A stretch of 64,000 nucleotides of DNA from Janthinobacterium sp. B9-8 (GCF_000969645.2 NZ_CP014222.1:4653740-4717739), one strand, 5' to 3'. Positions 14,405 to 23,500 are shown, counted from the stretch's first letter. Program-made: numbers and translations. The notes: generated by a model from the sequence alone, not told the origin.

Positions 14405-15250
14405 TTAAGCTGCTTTCTCTTCCAAAATATACTTCGCGCCCTTGCCTTGCCCGAGTATTTTCACGAGATAAGGCATGGTTTCCCTAAGGGTCGCGGCCAA
14501 AGTCCAAGGTGGATTCAAAATAAACATGCCGCTGCCGTGCATGCCAAAACCATCAGCAGAAGGGCTTTGTACGGATAGGGCCACATGCAGCCAGCTATTT
14601 ACACCCAGTTTTTTTAATTCTTCTGGCAGCTGTTTCGATTCCGCACGTTGTAGCTGAGGATACCAAACTGCATAGGTGCCGGTGGCAAAGCGGCTGAGCG
14701 CCTCGTGCAGCATATCGATCACATAGTCGTAATCATTTTTGTCTTCATAAGGCGGATCAATCAGCGTGACACCACGGCGCGGTGGTGGTGGCAGCACGGC
14801 TTTAATCCCGGCAAAACCATCGCCAGCAATCACCGCCACACGGCGGCCTGCTTCGGCGAAATTCTCTTTTAGGATTTTGCTATCCGAGCTATGCAGCTCA
14901 AACAGGCGCAAGCGATCTGTTGGGCGCAGCAGTTGATCGGCCACATAGGGCGAGCCAGGATAAAGCGTGAGCTTGCCATCAGGATTAAGCGCTTTCACCA
15001 CATCCACATATTCGGCGATGGATTCAGGCAAATCGTCTCGTTCCCAGAGGCGAGCGATGCCGCTTTCAAACTCGGCATTTTTAGTGGCGTAGCCTTCCCG
15101 CAGCGAATAAACCCCCGCGCCAGAATGCGTATCGATATACCAGTAGGATTTATCTTTTTGATTAAAGTACGACAAAATCTGCGTTTGAATATAGTGCTTC
15201 AACACATCGGCATGGTTGCCGGCATGAAAAGCGTGGCGGTAGCTAAGCAT
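14405..15250 (-). CDS. rlmJ: 23S rRNA (adenine-2030-N6)-methyltransferase
   Basis: 281-residue SAM-dependent methyltransferase that N6-methylates A2030 of 23S rRNA. The N terminus MLSYRHAFHAGNHADVLKH is the hallmark of RlmJ. The SAM site is in YIDTHSGAGVYSL near residue 43 and the catalytic DPPY motif (LIDPPYED) near residue 165. Length matches the family. It is a single gene flanked by repeat elements on both sides. Confidence 0.96.
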   Translation of the reverse strand: MLSYRHAFHAGNHADVLKHYIQTQILSYFNQKDKSYWYIDTHSGAGVYSLREGYATKNAEFESGIARLWERDDLPESIAEYVDVVKALNPDGKLTLYPGSPYVADQLLRPTDRLRLFELHSSDSKILKENFAEAGRRVAVIAGDGFAGIKAVLPPPPRRGVTLIDPPYEDKNDYDYVIDMLHEALSRFATGTYAVWYPQLQRAESKQLPEELKKLGVNSWLHVALSVQSPSADGFGMHGSGMFILNPPWTLAATLRETMPYLVKILGQGKGAKYILEEKAA

Positions 15251-15283
15251 AACAATCTCTTTTCTTGAAAATTTTTAAAAATA

Positions 15284-15474
15284 TTAAATCTTGAACCACA
15301 GAGTAAAAGGAGGCCACAGAGTGCCACAGAGAAAACCTATACCTTGCTTTTTAAATCGCCCATTTCTCCAAAGAGGGGGCAAAGTTTAGCTTGCGAGGTG
15401 GCGGGCTAAAACACGCCTTAGGGTTTTCTCTGTGTAACTCTGTGCTCTCGGTGTTCTCTGTGGTGTAAGGTTTT
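15284..15474. repeat. CACAGAG-type palindromic repeat between rlmJ and GT4 gene
   Basis: The left arm (TTAAATCTTGAACCACAGAG, then two further CACAGAG units) and the right arm (TCTGTGTAACTCTGTGCTCT and following, ending GGTGTAAGGTTTT) are imperfect inverted copies around a core of about 80 bases. It belongs to the same family as the copies at 16706-16832 and 17926-18048. The rest of the 15251-15535 gap holds nothing recognisable. Confidence 0.7.
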
Positions 15475-15535
15475 GCATAGGGAGCTCTTCCGCTGAGGTG
15501 CACTAACGTCTTGAACTTTTGCTTTCTGTTCTGCC

Positions 15536-16660
15536 TTATAACTCCCTGTTCTCTGTGTCTACAGACTTTAGCTTTGTCGGTGATGAAGCAAGGCAAAGCC
15601 TCATCCATTGTTGCAGGATCTGCTCGGAGGAATAATGTTTTGCCCGCTGTTTCAGCCATATGGATAGCTCAGGTCGGCGTTGTGTGGCGATGAGTTCTGC
15701 TAATGCTTCCCCGCTTGCGGTTTCGACAACAAACTCGCTGCGTCTTTTGCCAAATAGCTCATAAACACCGCCTGCATTGGTGGATGCCACGACTAAGCCT
15801 AGCGGCATGGCTTCTAGCACCACCAGTGGGCAGCCTTCAAAGCTGGATGTCAGCAGCAGCGCATCGGCGGCGGCTAAGTAATCCCCTACATTGCTTTGGT
15901 GGCCTGCAAAGCTGATTTGCTTATCGAGCTGTCTGGCTTTACTGGTATTCTTGAGCCAGTCTTCCAGCGGGCCGTCACCTACCACGGTGAGCTTGGCATG
16001 GATGCCTTTTTTATTCAGGCACTCTAAAGTTTCCAGCCATAGATGGGGCTGTTTTTCTACGGCGATACGGCCCACGAACAGCAGTTGCAGAGTATGGCTG
16101 GCTGGTTTTTCTGGATAAATTTTGGGCTGCTCTTCATCCACAAAATTAGGCAAAACTTGCCAGCCATCGCCGATCGGCTGTTTTAACCAGCGCGCCAGCG
16201 AATCCCTTGCATGCTCGGACACAAACACCAATTCATTTAAGCGCCGGTAGATATATTGGCAAGCCCTGCGGTGAATCGTGTTCATGGTGGCGAATTGGTC
16301 TAGCTCAAACAGCGGCCCATGAACCCATCCAATCACTCGCGTCTTTAAGCCACGCGTTACGGCATACGCCATATACAGCGGCATTAAAAAAGTGGCGGGA
16401 ATCAGGATATCGGCGTCTTTAATCTGCTGCCTTGCCGCGCGCCAGCCTGCCAGCCAAGTCCACGGCTTTTTGCTTTGCCAAGTGGTCGATAAATCGATGA
16501 CCTTGGCCGAGCCGGTACGTGCCGCCCACAGATTGCGATTGCCGCCCAGCATCACAATGCTAACCTCACAGCCACGCGCAATTAGGCCTTCAGAAACCAA
16601 GGCCACACAACGCTCCACGCCACCTAGGCCTAGATCACGGACAAAAAATACAATTTTCAT
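15536..16660 (-). CDS. GT4-family glycosyltransferase
   Basis: 374-residue GT-B glycosyltransferase of family 4, probably adding a sugar to a surface polysaccharide at the cytoplasmic face. The N-terminal Rossmann half starts MKIVFFVRDLGLGGVERC (glycine-rich loop). The C-terminal donor half has LLFVGRIAVEKQPHLWLE, VGDGPLEDWL and the EX7E-like motif EGCPLVVLEAMPLG near residue 285. The last eleven residues (KSVDTENREL and the preceding Leu) are encoded by a repeat end (15540-15568), so the present C terminus looks repeat-derived. It forms a small cluster with a GT2 enzyme and a Wzx flippase. Donor and acceptor are unknown. Confidence 0.88.
   Translation of the reverse strand: MKIVFFVRDLGLGGVERCVALVSEGLIARGCEVSIVMLGGNRNLWAARTGSAKVIDLSTTWQSKKPWTWLAGWRAARQQIKDADILIPATFLMPLYMAYAVTRGLKTRVIGWVHGPLFELDQFATMNTIHRRACQYIYRRLNELVFVSEHARDSLARWLKQPIGDGWQVLPNFVDEEQPKIYPEKPASHTLQLLFVGRIAVEKQPHLWLETLECLNKKGIHAKLTVVGDGPLEDWLKNTSKARQLDKQISFAGHQSNVGDYLAAADALLLTSSFEGCPLVVLEAMPLGLVVASTNAGGVYELFGKRRSEFVVETASGEALAELIATQRRPELSIWLKQRAKHYSSEQILQQWMRLCLASSPTKLKSVDTENREL
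15540..15568. repeat. Repeat end inside the 3' end of the GT4 gene
   Basis: These 29 bases are the reverse complement of 2137-2165 with only three mismatches. They lie inside the reading frame of the GT4 gene and contribute its last codons just before the TAA at 15536-15538. Confidence 0.7.
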
Positions 16661-16705
16661 GACGGCCTTTTAAAAGGGGAAAAAATGGCAGCAATTTGCT
16701 GGGAG

Positions 16706-16832
16706 AAAACCCAAACCTTGAACCACTTCGATCCCAGAGGACACGGAGTTTCACGGAGGAAACCTTACTAATTATGTTTTCTCCGTGGCTCTCCGTGCTC
16801 TCCTTTTCCTCCGTGGTTCAAGATTTGGGTTT
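16706..16832. repeat. CACGGAG-type palindromic repeat, copy between GT4 and GT2
   Basis: A 127-base imperfect palindrome. Its ends AACCCAAACCTTGAACCAC and GTGGTTCAAGATTTGGGTT are inverted copies, and inner units CACGGAG/CTCCGTG repeat toward the centre. It is closely similar along its length to 17926-18048. Its right end runs into the GT2 gene and supplies that gene's last four codons and stop. Confidence 0.85.
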
Positions 16833-17855
16833 GTTAGTTCTGTTGAGTTTTTTAATCAGTTGCCAAGCCGTATCACCGATTAAACAGCGGATTTTTTGGC
16901 GTTTCAGTTTACCCATTTCGCTGGCGGGTGGCGGCAGGGCTTGGTTTAGGGCTTTTACTTTGCCTAGCAAAAATAGATTCACCCCTGAAGTGCGTTGTAG
17001 CGTATCGACCCATACTTCACCTAGCGGGCTGCGGCTTTCTGGCCAGTTTTCTGCTAGTTGCAGATAAAAATCGCACATCCAGTCAAATTCGGCACGGTTG
17101 AGTTGGCGGGCGGGTTCGGCTAGCTCTACAAAGCGGTCCGCATGTTTTTGCATGGCGGCGGGCAGGGCGAAGCGGGCGTATTTGCTGCGGATAATGTGCG
17201 CGGTGGCACGCAGCTCATCCTTTTTACTTTGGGTGATTTGCCCAGCGTGGCAACGATACTGCAGCAGCACTTCCGGCACGGCAGTAAAGGTGGCCCCTGC
17301 TTGAGCCAGCTCGCACCACAGCGCGTAATCTTCGGCATGCACCGCATACGGCGAATAAGGATGCGCTTTGAGCAGCGCCGTACGGGCAATCACGCTGGGG
17401 TGGGCAAAGGCCGAGTTAAACAGCAGCATGGCCTTGATTGCACCATCGGTAGATGGCGTCATCCACTCGCCACTCTTGTCGCCAAAAAAACGAATCCAGC
17501 TGCCGCATACATCGGCCTGGGTGTCGTTCAGGCGTTGGAGTTGTTTTTCAATTCGCTGCGGATCGCAAATATCATCGGCATCCATGCGGGCAATCCACTC
17601 GCCTTGCGCTTGGGCTATTGCTTCGTTAAGCGTAGCAATCAGGCCACGATTTTCACGCGTGATGATGAAAAAGCGAGCATCTTTTGCTGCGTGCGCCTGC
17701 AAAATCGCCAGCGTGGCGTCGTTCGAGCCATCGTCTATGGCGATACATTCAAAGTCTGTACAACTCTGGCCGCTGATTGAATTCAGCGTCTCTTGTAAAT
17801 AGGCCGCTGAGTTATAGCAGGGCAGAACAAAGCTGACTTTAGGGGAAGAACTCAT
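16818..17855 (-). CDS. GT2-family glycosyltransferase
   Basis: 345-residue family-2 glycosyltransferase with an N-terminal GT-A domain: VSFVLPCYNSAAYLQETLNS (nucleotide site), FECIAIDDGSNDATL (first Asp pair), and WIARMDADDICDP near residue 95 (DXD metal motif). The C-terminal third has no clear motif. The final residues KPKS and the TGA come from the adjacent palindromic repeat, so the original C terminus may have been different. The neighbouring GT4 and flippase genes suggest it builds an exported oligosaccharide. The sugar specificity is not visible. Confidence 0.88.
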   Translation of the reverse strand: MSSSPKVSFVLPCYNSAAYLQETLNSISGQSCTDFECIAIDDGSNDATLAILQAHAAKDARFFIITRENRGLIATLNEAIAQAQGEWIARMDADDICDPQRIEKQLQRLNDTQADVCGSWIRFFGDKSGEWMTPSTDGAIKAMLLFNSAFAHPSVIARTALLKAHPYSPYAVHAEDYALWCELAQAGATFTAVPEVLLQYRCHAGQITQSKKDELRATAHIIRSKYARFALPAAMQKHADRFVELAEPARQLNRAEFDWMCDFYLQLAENWPESRSPLGEVWVDTLQRTSGVNLFLLGKVKALNQALPPPASEMGKLKRQKIRCLIGDTAWQLIKKLNRTNKPKS

Positions 17856-17925
17856 TTTTATCTCAATGCATTTGATGCGTACATCGGTGGCCTGTGCTCT
17901 GGTAGCGTAAATTGCATCCCAGCAT

Positions 17926-18048
17926 AAAATCCAAATCTTTAACCACTTCGGCCCCAGAGGACACGGAGTTTCACGGAGAAAACCTTTATGCTTTTCTCCG
18001 TGGCCCTCTGTGTTCTCCTTTTCCTCCGTGGTTAAAGATTTGGGTTTT
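17926..18048. repeat. CACGGAG-type palindromic repeat between GT2 and wzx
   Basis: A 123-base imperfect palindrome with ends AATCCAAATCTTTAACCAC and GTGGTTAAAGATTTGGGTT. The stretch CAGAGGACACGGAGTTTCAC is shared base for base with the copy at 16706-16832. It fills most of the gap between two genes of the same strand. Confidence 0.85.
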
Positions 18049-18067
18049 GCACACTGCGTACTCGTTT

Positions 18068-19378
18068 TTATTCATTTTTCCCTTGGCCTAAGCCACCATG
18101 CTCCGCGTGGATTTTTCGGGCTTGCCACCAAAACGCCAGCACAATAAAGGCTTCAACCGTCAGCACGCTTTGTGCCGCGCGTAAGCCGCCGTGGGTGGAA
18201 CCCGGCACCCACCAGCACATTAAAGCCACATTCAGCAGACCTGCCGCCACCAGCACACGGCTGAAATAGCGCTCAAAGCCAAATACCAACAGGGTTTGCT
18301 GGCCATAAACTAGGGATAAAGCGCCGAGTAAAATGACGGGAGACAGCCAGATCATCACATCTTGTGAGTTATTGAGTGCCAAAAATGCACGGGATAAGCC
18401 AAAGTCTGCGCCAAATAGTTGTACACAAAGTGGGGTAAATAGCGGTAAAAATAGCATCAGCGCGAGCGTCATCACCAAGCCCACCGTTGCTTGAATACGA
18501 AAGGCTTTTTTGATCAGTTGGATTGCTGCGGGTTTATCGCTGACCGCCAGCTGGGCAATGCGCGGATACGTTGCTTGTACCAAGGGGCCAATGAGGCCTT
18601 GGGCGATATAGACCAGCTTGTTAGCCGCCGCAAATAAGCCGACTTGCAGCGGCGCGGCAAACATCCCTAGTAAAACTGTGGTAGAGGTGGTGTAAAGACT
18701 GGTAGAAATCGCCGAAAGGAAAAACGGCCAGCTTGCACGCAGCGCCCCTTTTAGCTCGTGCCATTGCACTCGTACCCACTCTGGTTTTGGCACGCCCCAG
18801 CCGCTAAACCACCACAGCAATCCAGCTAAAATTTGCGGCGTGGCCTGCAAAATCACCGCCAGTGCTAGGTCTTGCGGCCCGCTTACCCACAGCAATAAAA
18901 AGCCCAGTGTTAAGGCGCGGGCAAATACCATTAAACCTGCTGCAAGCTGAAGCTTCTCTTGTCCCTGGAAATACCAAATAGGAAAGAGCACCGAGCTGAC
19001 GATATATAGCTGGCTCCACAAAAAGATACTGGCATGTTCCTGCCAGCTACCCAGCGCAAAAGTCATTACCAGCAAAATAAGGCTAGATGCCACCATCAAC
19101 AGCGTCTTAGCCCAAGTCACCCGCCAGAAAATCCGTGCCGCTTCTTTTGGATTATCCCTAGCCTGTGCCACATCACGCACCGCTGATAAATTAAAACCAA
19201 AATCAGTCAGCAATACGCCGTACTGGATGGAGGCAAAGGCAAAATTCATTACCCCAAACCCTTCCGTACCTAGCTGCACCAAGAGGAAAGGAAAGGTAAC
19301 AAAAGACACCAAGTAATTCAGCCCCTGCACAGCATAGAGGGCAAAGATATTGGATTTAAGACGGGAGTCTGGCGACAT
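18068..19378 (-). CDS. wzx: Wzx-type polysaccharide flippase
   Basis: 436-residue inner-membrane protein with about 12 hydrophobic segments, of the polysaccharide-translocase (Wzx/MOP) family. It should flip undecaprenyl-linked oligosaccharide to the periplasm. Typical features are the N-terminal NIFALYAVQGLNYLVSFVTF helix, LGTEGFGVMNFAF near residue 36 and TDFGFNLSAVRDVAQAR near residue 57. It is the first gene of the wzx-GT2-GT4 string. No Wzy polymerase or chain-length regulator is in the window, so the cluster is small or relies on genes elsewhere. Confidence 0.88.
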   Translation of the reverse strand: MSPDSRLKSNIFALYAVQGLNYLVSFVTFPFLLVQLGTEGFGVMNFAFASIQYGVLLTDFGFNLSAVRDVAQARDNPKEAARIFWRVTWAKTLLMVASSLILLVMTFALGSWQEHASIFLWSQLYIVSSVLFPIWYFQGQEKLQLAAGLMVFARALTLGFLLLWVSGPQDLALAVILQATPQILAGLLWWFSGWGVPKPEWVRVQWHELKGALRASWPFFLSAISTSLYTTSTTVLLGMFAAPLQVGLFAAANKLVYIAQGLIGPLVQATYPRIAQLAVSDKPAAIQLIKKAFRIQATVGLVMTLALMLFLPLFTPLCVQLFGADFGLSRAFLALNNSQDVMIWLSPVILLGALSLVYGQQTLLVFGFERYFSRVLVAAGLLNVALMCWWVPGSTHGGLRAAQSVLTVEAFIVLAFWWQARKIHAEHGGLGQGKNE

Positions 19379-19420
19379 GATGCGTTTCTGGATGCGGGGG
19401 CACAGATTGTACCGCAGACA

Positions 19421-19446
19421 GGTGGGCGCGGCGCGGTGCCCACGCG
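19421..19446. repeat. Short GGTGGGC/GCCCACG inverted repeat
   Basis: GGTGGGCGCG followed by GTGCCCACGCG forms a short hairpin resembling the left part of the repeat at 14307-14399. It is probably a fragment of that family. Confidence 0.4.
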
Positions 19447-19484
19447 TGGCAATACGACAGTCGCAATATTTAGAATCAGCAGGC

Positions 19485-19650
19485 TAGCAGCCTGTTGGAC
19501 TTAGGCGATCGTAGCGAGGGAAAGACCGGTTTGAGATAGATTTCATGCATTTTTGAGGCGAATAGCTGGCTATTTAACGAAAAAATGCATGAAATATGGC
19601 CAAATCCGGCTTTTCCGCAGTAGATCAGCCCTAAGTCCGACAGGCTGCTA
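19485..19650. mobile_element. 166-bp MITE-like element with 21-bp terminal inverted repeats
   Basis: The first 21 bases (TAGCAGCCTGTTGGACTTAG and one G) and the last 21 are inverted copies with a single mismatch. A second inner pair (TTTCATGCATTTTT / AAAAAATGCATGAAA) makes most of the element foldable. It has no reading frame. It fills most of the 317-base gap 19379-19695 between wzx and the OLD-family gene; apart from it and the short repeat at 19421-19446, nothing else is recognisable there. No target duplication was clear to me. Confidence 0.7.
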
Positions 19651-19695
19651 CAACTTGGTGTAGGCTTTCATAAAAGTATCGAATGGACGCAGGCT

Positions 19696-21387
19696 ATGCA
19701 TTTATTACGCTTACAAATCACCAATTTTCGGGGCATTAGCCAGATTGATTTAAGCCTGGAGCGGGAACGCACCGCGCTGTTTGGCGAAAACAACTGGGGT
19801 AAGACTAGCCTGATTACCGCGCTGACTCGCTGCCTGAGCGAGGCGGTGCCGCTGGATGCGCTGTTTACCCATGAAGATTTTCACCGCGTGGCTAATACGC
19901 GGGCGACGATTGCGCGGCGTTTAAATATCACGCTGTTTTTCTGTGGAGGAAGCGACGAAGCCTTGCCCGACCCCGCTTTGCAAGATTTAAGCTGGCAGGA
20001 TGATGAAGGTAGGCGGTGGCTGGCATTGCGTTTTTCTGCCGAGCGTTATGGTCATGGCGAGGTGCGCAGCCACCGCAGTTTTATTGATGCGCAGGGCGCG
20101 GAACGGCAGCATGCAGCGAGTGATGAGCTGGCAGTACTGCTGATTCGCCATCACCCTGTGCTGCGTTTTCGCGATATGCAGCTCACCGATTGGTTAGAGC
20201 ACCCACGCCTTGCACAAAAAAACCGCAGTGATGATCCGCCTCAGCCTGCATCCGCCGCAGTGCGCGCCGTATTCGAGCGTATTCTTACTCTGCCGCATCA
20301 GCTGCACCCGCAGGAGCTGACTCAAGGTCTGGATGCGGTTGAGCAGTTTCTGTCCGAGCATGCAGAGCTGCTGCAAGCGCCGGTACCCTTGCAACGCCTT
20401 GCCAAGCAAATTGCTAGCACGCCATTTAATTTACGCGATGACGATAGTCTGCTGGATATTGCAGGGCGAGCCGGATCTAGCCAGCGGCGGGTGGCGCTCT
20501 TGATGCTGCTGGGCGCGCTGATTAATGCCCGTGGCGATTTACCTTTGCAGCAGGGCGCGCATCCGATTTTATTGATGGAAGACCCTGAAACGCATTTACA
20601 CCCGATTCAGCTGGCGATGATGTGGGGGCTGATCGAGCAATTGCCGCTGCAAAAACTGATTACCACCAATCATGGCGATCTGCTGGCGAGTTTTCCGCAT
20701 CAAGCCTTACGTCGTCTGGTGCGCCGTCATCAGCATGTGCACGTTTATCAGGTTGGGGAACAGGCTTTATCGGCCAGCGACGCACGCAAAGTGGCGTTTC
20801 ATATTCGCGCCAATCGCGCCAGCAGTATGTTTGCCCGAGTTTGGCTGCTGGTGGAGGGCGAAACTGAATTTTGGCTGATGCCTGAGCTGGCGCGGATTTA
20901 CGGCGTGAATTTCCCTATGGAGGGTATACGTTGCGTCGAATTTGCCCAAGCGGGCTTAACGCCGCTGATTAAATTTGCCGATCGCTTAGGGATAGTCTGG
21001 CATTTGATTGCCGATGGCGATGAAGCGGGCCAACGCTATATCGCCAAGGCCAGAAGCCTGCTCAACGACAGGCCAGATGCTCTGCACATCACCGCCATCA
21101 CCTGCCGCGATATAGAGCATTATCTGTGGGATAACGGTTTTGCCGATACTTACCGCAACGCCGCCAAACCCCGCGGCCCGCTTAATCATTGGCACCAGGC
21201 TGCAATGGATGCCGCACCGCCTCGCCCCGATGAAGAAATCATCCAACGCGCGCTGCGCTATCACTCCAAACCTGGCATGGCGCTAGAAATAGCCGAAGCC
21301 GCCGAAATTGCTGGCGCAGAGGCTATTCCGCAAGAATTGCAGCAAATGTTTGACACCTTGCAACAGCTGGCGAGCTATAGTGAGTAA
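19696..21387 (+). CDS. OLD-family ATP-dependent nuclease (YbjD/DUF2813-like)
   Basis: 563-residue protein with an SMC/RecF-like ATPase and a C-terminal TOPRIM domain. The N terminus LLRLQITNFRGISQIDLSL and P-loop GENNWGKTSL (near residue 30) match E. coli YbjD (GENAWGKSSL). The ATPase signature lies around residue 258 (AGSSQRRVALLML) and Walker B in ILLMEDPETHLHP near residue 295. The TOPRIM part has WLLVEGETEFWLMPEL near residue 382 (Glu) and LIADGDEAGQ near residue 437 (DxD-like). No UvrD-like helicase gene follows, so it is not a Gabija pair; it looks like a class 1, stand-alone OLD protein. Its cellular role is unknown; repair or defence is possible. Confidence 0.85.
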   Translation: MHLLRLQITNFRGISQIDLSLERERTALFGENNWGKTSLITALTRCLSEAVPLDALFTHEDFHRVANTRATIARRLNITLFFCGGSDEALPDPALQDLSWQDDEGRRWLALRFSAERYGHGEVRSHRSFIDAQGAERQHAASDELAVLLIRHHPVLRFRDMQLTDWLEHPRLAQKNRSDDPPQPASAAVRAVFERILTLPHQLHPQELTQGLDAVEQFLSEHAELLQAPVPLQRLAKQIASTPFNLRDDDSLLDIAGRAGSSQRRVALLMLLGALINARGDLPLQQGAHPILLMEDPETHLHPIQLAMMWGLIEQLPLQKLITTNHGDLLASFPHQALRRLVRRHQHVHVYQVGEQALSASDARKVAFHIRANRASSMFARVWLLVEGETEFWLMPELARIYGVNFPMEGIRCVEFAQAGLTPLIKFADRLGIVWHLIADGDEAGQRYIAKARSLLNDRPDALHITAITCRDIEHYLWDNGFADTYRNAAKPRGPLNHWHQAAMDAAPPRPDEEIIQRALRYHSKPGMALEIAEAAEIAGAEAIPQELQQMFDTLQQLASYSE

Positions 21388-21549
21388 GGCTTACGTGATT
21401 GAAGCTGATGTTTTGCAGCGAAACCTAAATATTGAAATACGGAGATCATAGGGAATACGGAGGAAAGCATTTTTTGGATTTTCCGATAAAACGGCGCCTA
21501 AGTAAGGCCTTTGCAAAACTAATGTAGCGGGTGCATAAAAACTTCCCCC

Positions 21550-23307
21550 TTAGGTGGTTTCCATCAATTCTGCTAACGCTTGTTTTAATAAAGCAGGCCG
21601 TAATGGTTTGGTTAAAAATAAATCCATACCTGCATTAATACATAATTGCCGATCTTCTTCTAAGGCATTCGCCGTTAATGCCATGATGGGCAGGCGTTTG
21701 ATGGCGGGGTTGGCTTTTTCTTGGGCGCGAATGCTGCGGGTGGCTTCTAAGCCATCCATTTCCGGCATTTGCATATCCATTAAAACTAAATCAACTTGTT
21801 CTTTAGCAAGAAAATCTAAGGCTAATTGGCCATTTTCTGCGCTAAATACGGTATGCCCATCATTTTCTAATAAACGGGTAGCTACTAAGCGATTAGTTGG
21901 ATTATCTTCCGCCAATAGCACACGCAATTTACGCGGCTGGGTATTATTTTCTACAATCACTGTATTTGCTTTTGGCATAAGCCCCTTGGGGCAGTACAGT
22001 GTAAATTTAAACTGAGAGCCGATTGTTGGCTCGCTTTGTGCGATTAATTCACCACCCATTGCGCTGACCAAGCGGCGGGCAATGGTTAAGCCTAGCCCTG
22101 TGCCGCTATATTCTCGGGTAGATGAGCCATCTGCTTGCACAAAGGCTTCAAAGATATAGGGCAACCTATCTGCCGGTATGCCAATGCCGGTATCAATGAC
22201 GGCAATATCCAGGCTGTATTTATTTTGAATTAATGTTGCTTCAATTCTGAGCGTTACTTGGCCTTGATTGGTAAATTTAATCGCATTACCTAATAAGTTG
22301 ACTAACACCTGTCGCAAGCGTAATCCATCACTTAAGATGACGATATTAGCCTCACCTTGGTAATCAACAATCAGGTTTAAGCCTTTATCGCTTGCGATCA
22401 GATTGAACATTTGTTGAACTTCATTGAGCAAGGCAGATAAATCAACAGGCTGTTCGGCAATAATAAGGCAATTGGCTTCTATTTTTGATAAATCGAGCAC
22501 GTCATTGACGAGCGCTAAAAGTAAATCGGCCGAGTTACAAATCACATTCACTGTTTCTTTCTGTGATGGAGATAAATGGCTTTGCTGTAGTAAATGCGCC
22601 ATACCTAAAATGCCATTCATTGGGGTTCTGATTTCATGGCTGACATTGGCAATAAATTCACTTTTGGCCCGATCGGCTAATTCGGCGTCATTTCTTGCTT
22701 TGACGAGGTCTTCTGCAAGGCGGGTTTGATCTAATTCTAAAATCAGGCTTTCTACAATCGTATCGTGATAGGAGCGGGCGCTTTTCATCAGGGTTAGAAA
22801 AAAGAATAGATTCATTCCACCCAGAGTGAGATCCATTTGAGTAGGTTTAACGCTGGCATTAATTAAGATAGGCAGCATCATTAAAAATGCATAGATACGC
22901 ATCGCCGGAATCATAGGGCCTAAAATAGGCAAAGATCCCACTACTAGCCCAGAGAACACAAAGGCAGTAAACATTTTGAGCAAAATGCTGCTGGTGAGCA
23001 TGAAATACACGCCACCAGCGCACCAAACCAGCCCTGTGGCCGCTACGCCAAATAAGTGAATGCGTCGCCAGTAAGTAAAGTGATGTGCTGCTGAGTTTTG
23101 CTGATATTTTTTGAAAACAGAGAGGCGAAATAGAGCCAAGCCGCAGGTGAGAAATAACCAGGTACTCAAAATATAGAGTGAATGATCTTCCCGGTGGGCA
23201 ATAAATAAAAGACAGGCCGCAATGATGCCAATGATTTGCCCGCTATGGGCATTACGATAGCTAAGTGCGGTGGTGCGCTGTAAGACGGCTGGGTCATTGA
23301 TATGCAT
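21550..23307 (-). CDS. Hybrid sensor histidine kinase with receiver domain
   Basis: About 585 residues. Six or so N-terminal membrane helices (to about residue 180) form an unrecognised membrane sensor. A HisKA domain follows with the phospho-acceptor in ANVSHEIRTPMNG, then a HATPase domain (GNAIKFTNQGQ, IDTGIGIP, GTGLGLTIARRLV) and a receiver domain (LLAEDNPTNR, phospho-Asp in LVLMDMQMPEMDG, Lys in FLTKPLRP). I chose the ATG at 23307, which has AAGAAG nine bases upstream; an ATG 33 bases earlier (23340) is possible. There is no HPt or response-regulator gene beside it, so its output partner is elsewhere. Confidence 0.9.
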   Translation of the reverse strand: MHINDPAVLQRTTALSYRNAHSGQIIGIIAACLLFIAHREDHSLYILSTWLFLTCGLALFRLSVFKKYQQNSAAHHFTYWRRIHLFGVAATGLVWCAGGVYFMLTSSILLKMFTAFVFSGLVVGSLPILGPMIPAMRIYAFLMMLPILINASVKPTQMDLTLGGMNLFFFLTLMKSARSYHDTIVESLILELDQTRLAEDLVKARNDAELADRAKSEFIANVSHEIRTPMNGILGMAHLLQQSHLSPSQKETVNVICNSADLLLALVNDVLDLSKIEANCLIIAEQPVDLSALLNEVQQMFNLIASDKGLNLIVDYQGEANIVILSDGLRLRQVLVNLLGNAIKFTNQGQVTLRIEATLIQNKYSLDIAVIDTGIGIPADRLPYIFEAFVQADGSSTREYSGTGLGLTIARRLVSAMGGELIAQSEPTIGSQFKFTLYCPKGLMPKANTVIVENNTQPRKLRVLLAEDNPTNRLVATRLLENDGHTVFSAENGQLALDFLAKEQVDLVLMDMQMPEMDGLEATRSIRAQEKANPAIKRLPIMALTANALEEDRQLCINAGMDLFLTKPLRPALLKQALAELMETT

Positions 23308-23500
23308 AGATGCTGACTTCTTAAGCGTTTTTTTGATCATTGCGCTGTGATAATGAAGGCATCTTCATGACAACGCCTGAACTAAGGTAGATTGATGCTT
23401 AATTTAACATATATATTAAATTACACAAGATTTAAGACTTGCTTGTGAATGAGATGTTACATAGGCAAAATAAATAGCTGCGGCTCAAGAAGTTGAAAAC

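Noticed and set aside
19696..21387. Gabija defence system
   Set aside because: The OLD-type protein lacks an adjacent UvrD-like helicase; the next gene is a histidine kinase on the other strand.
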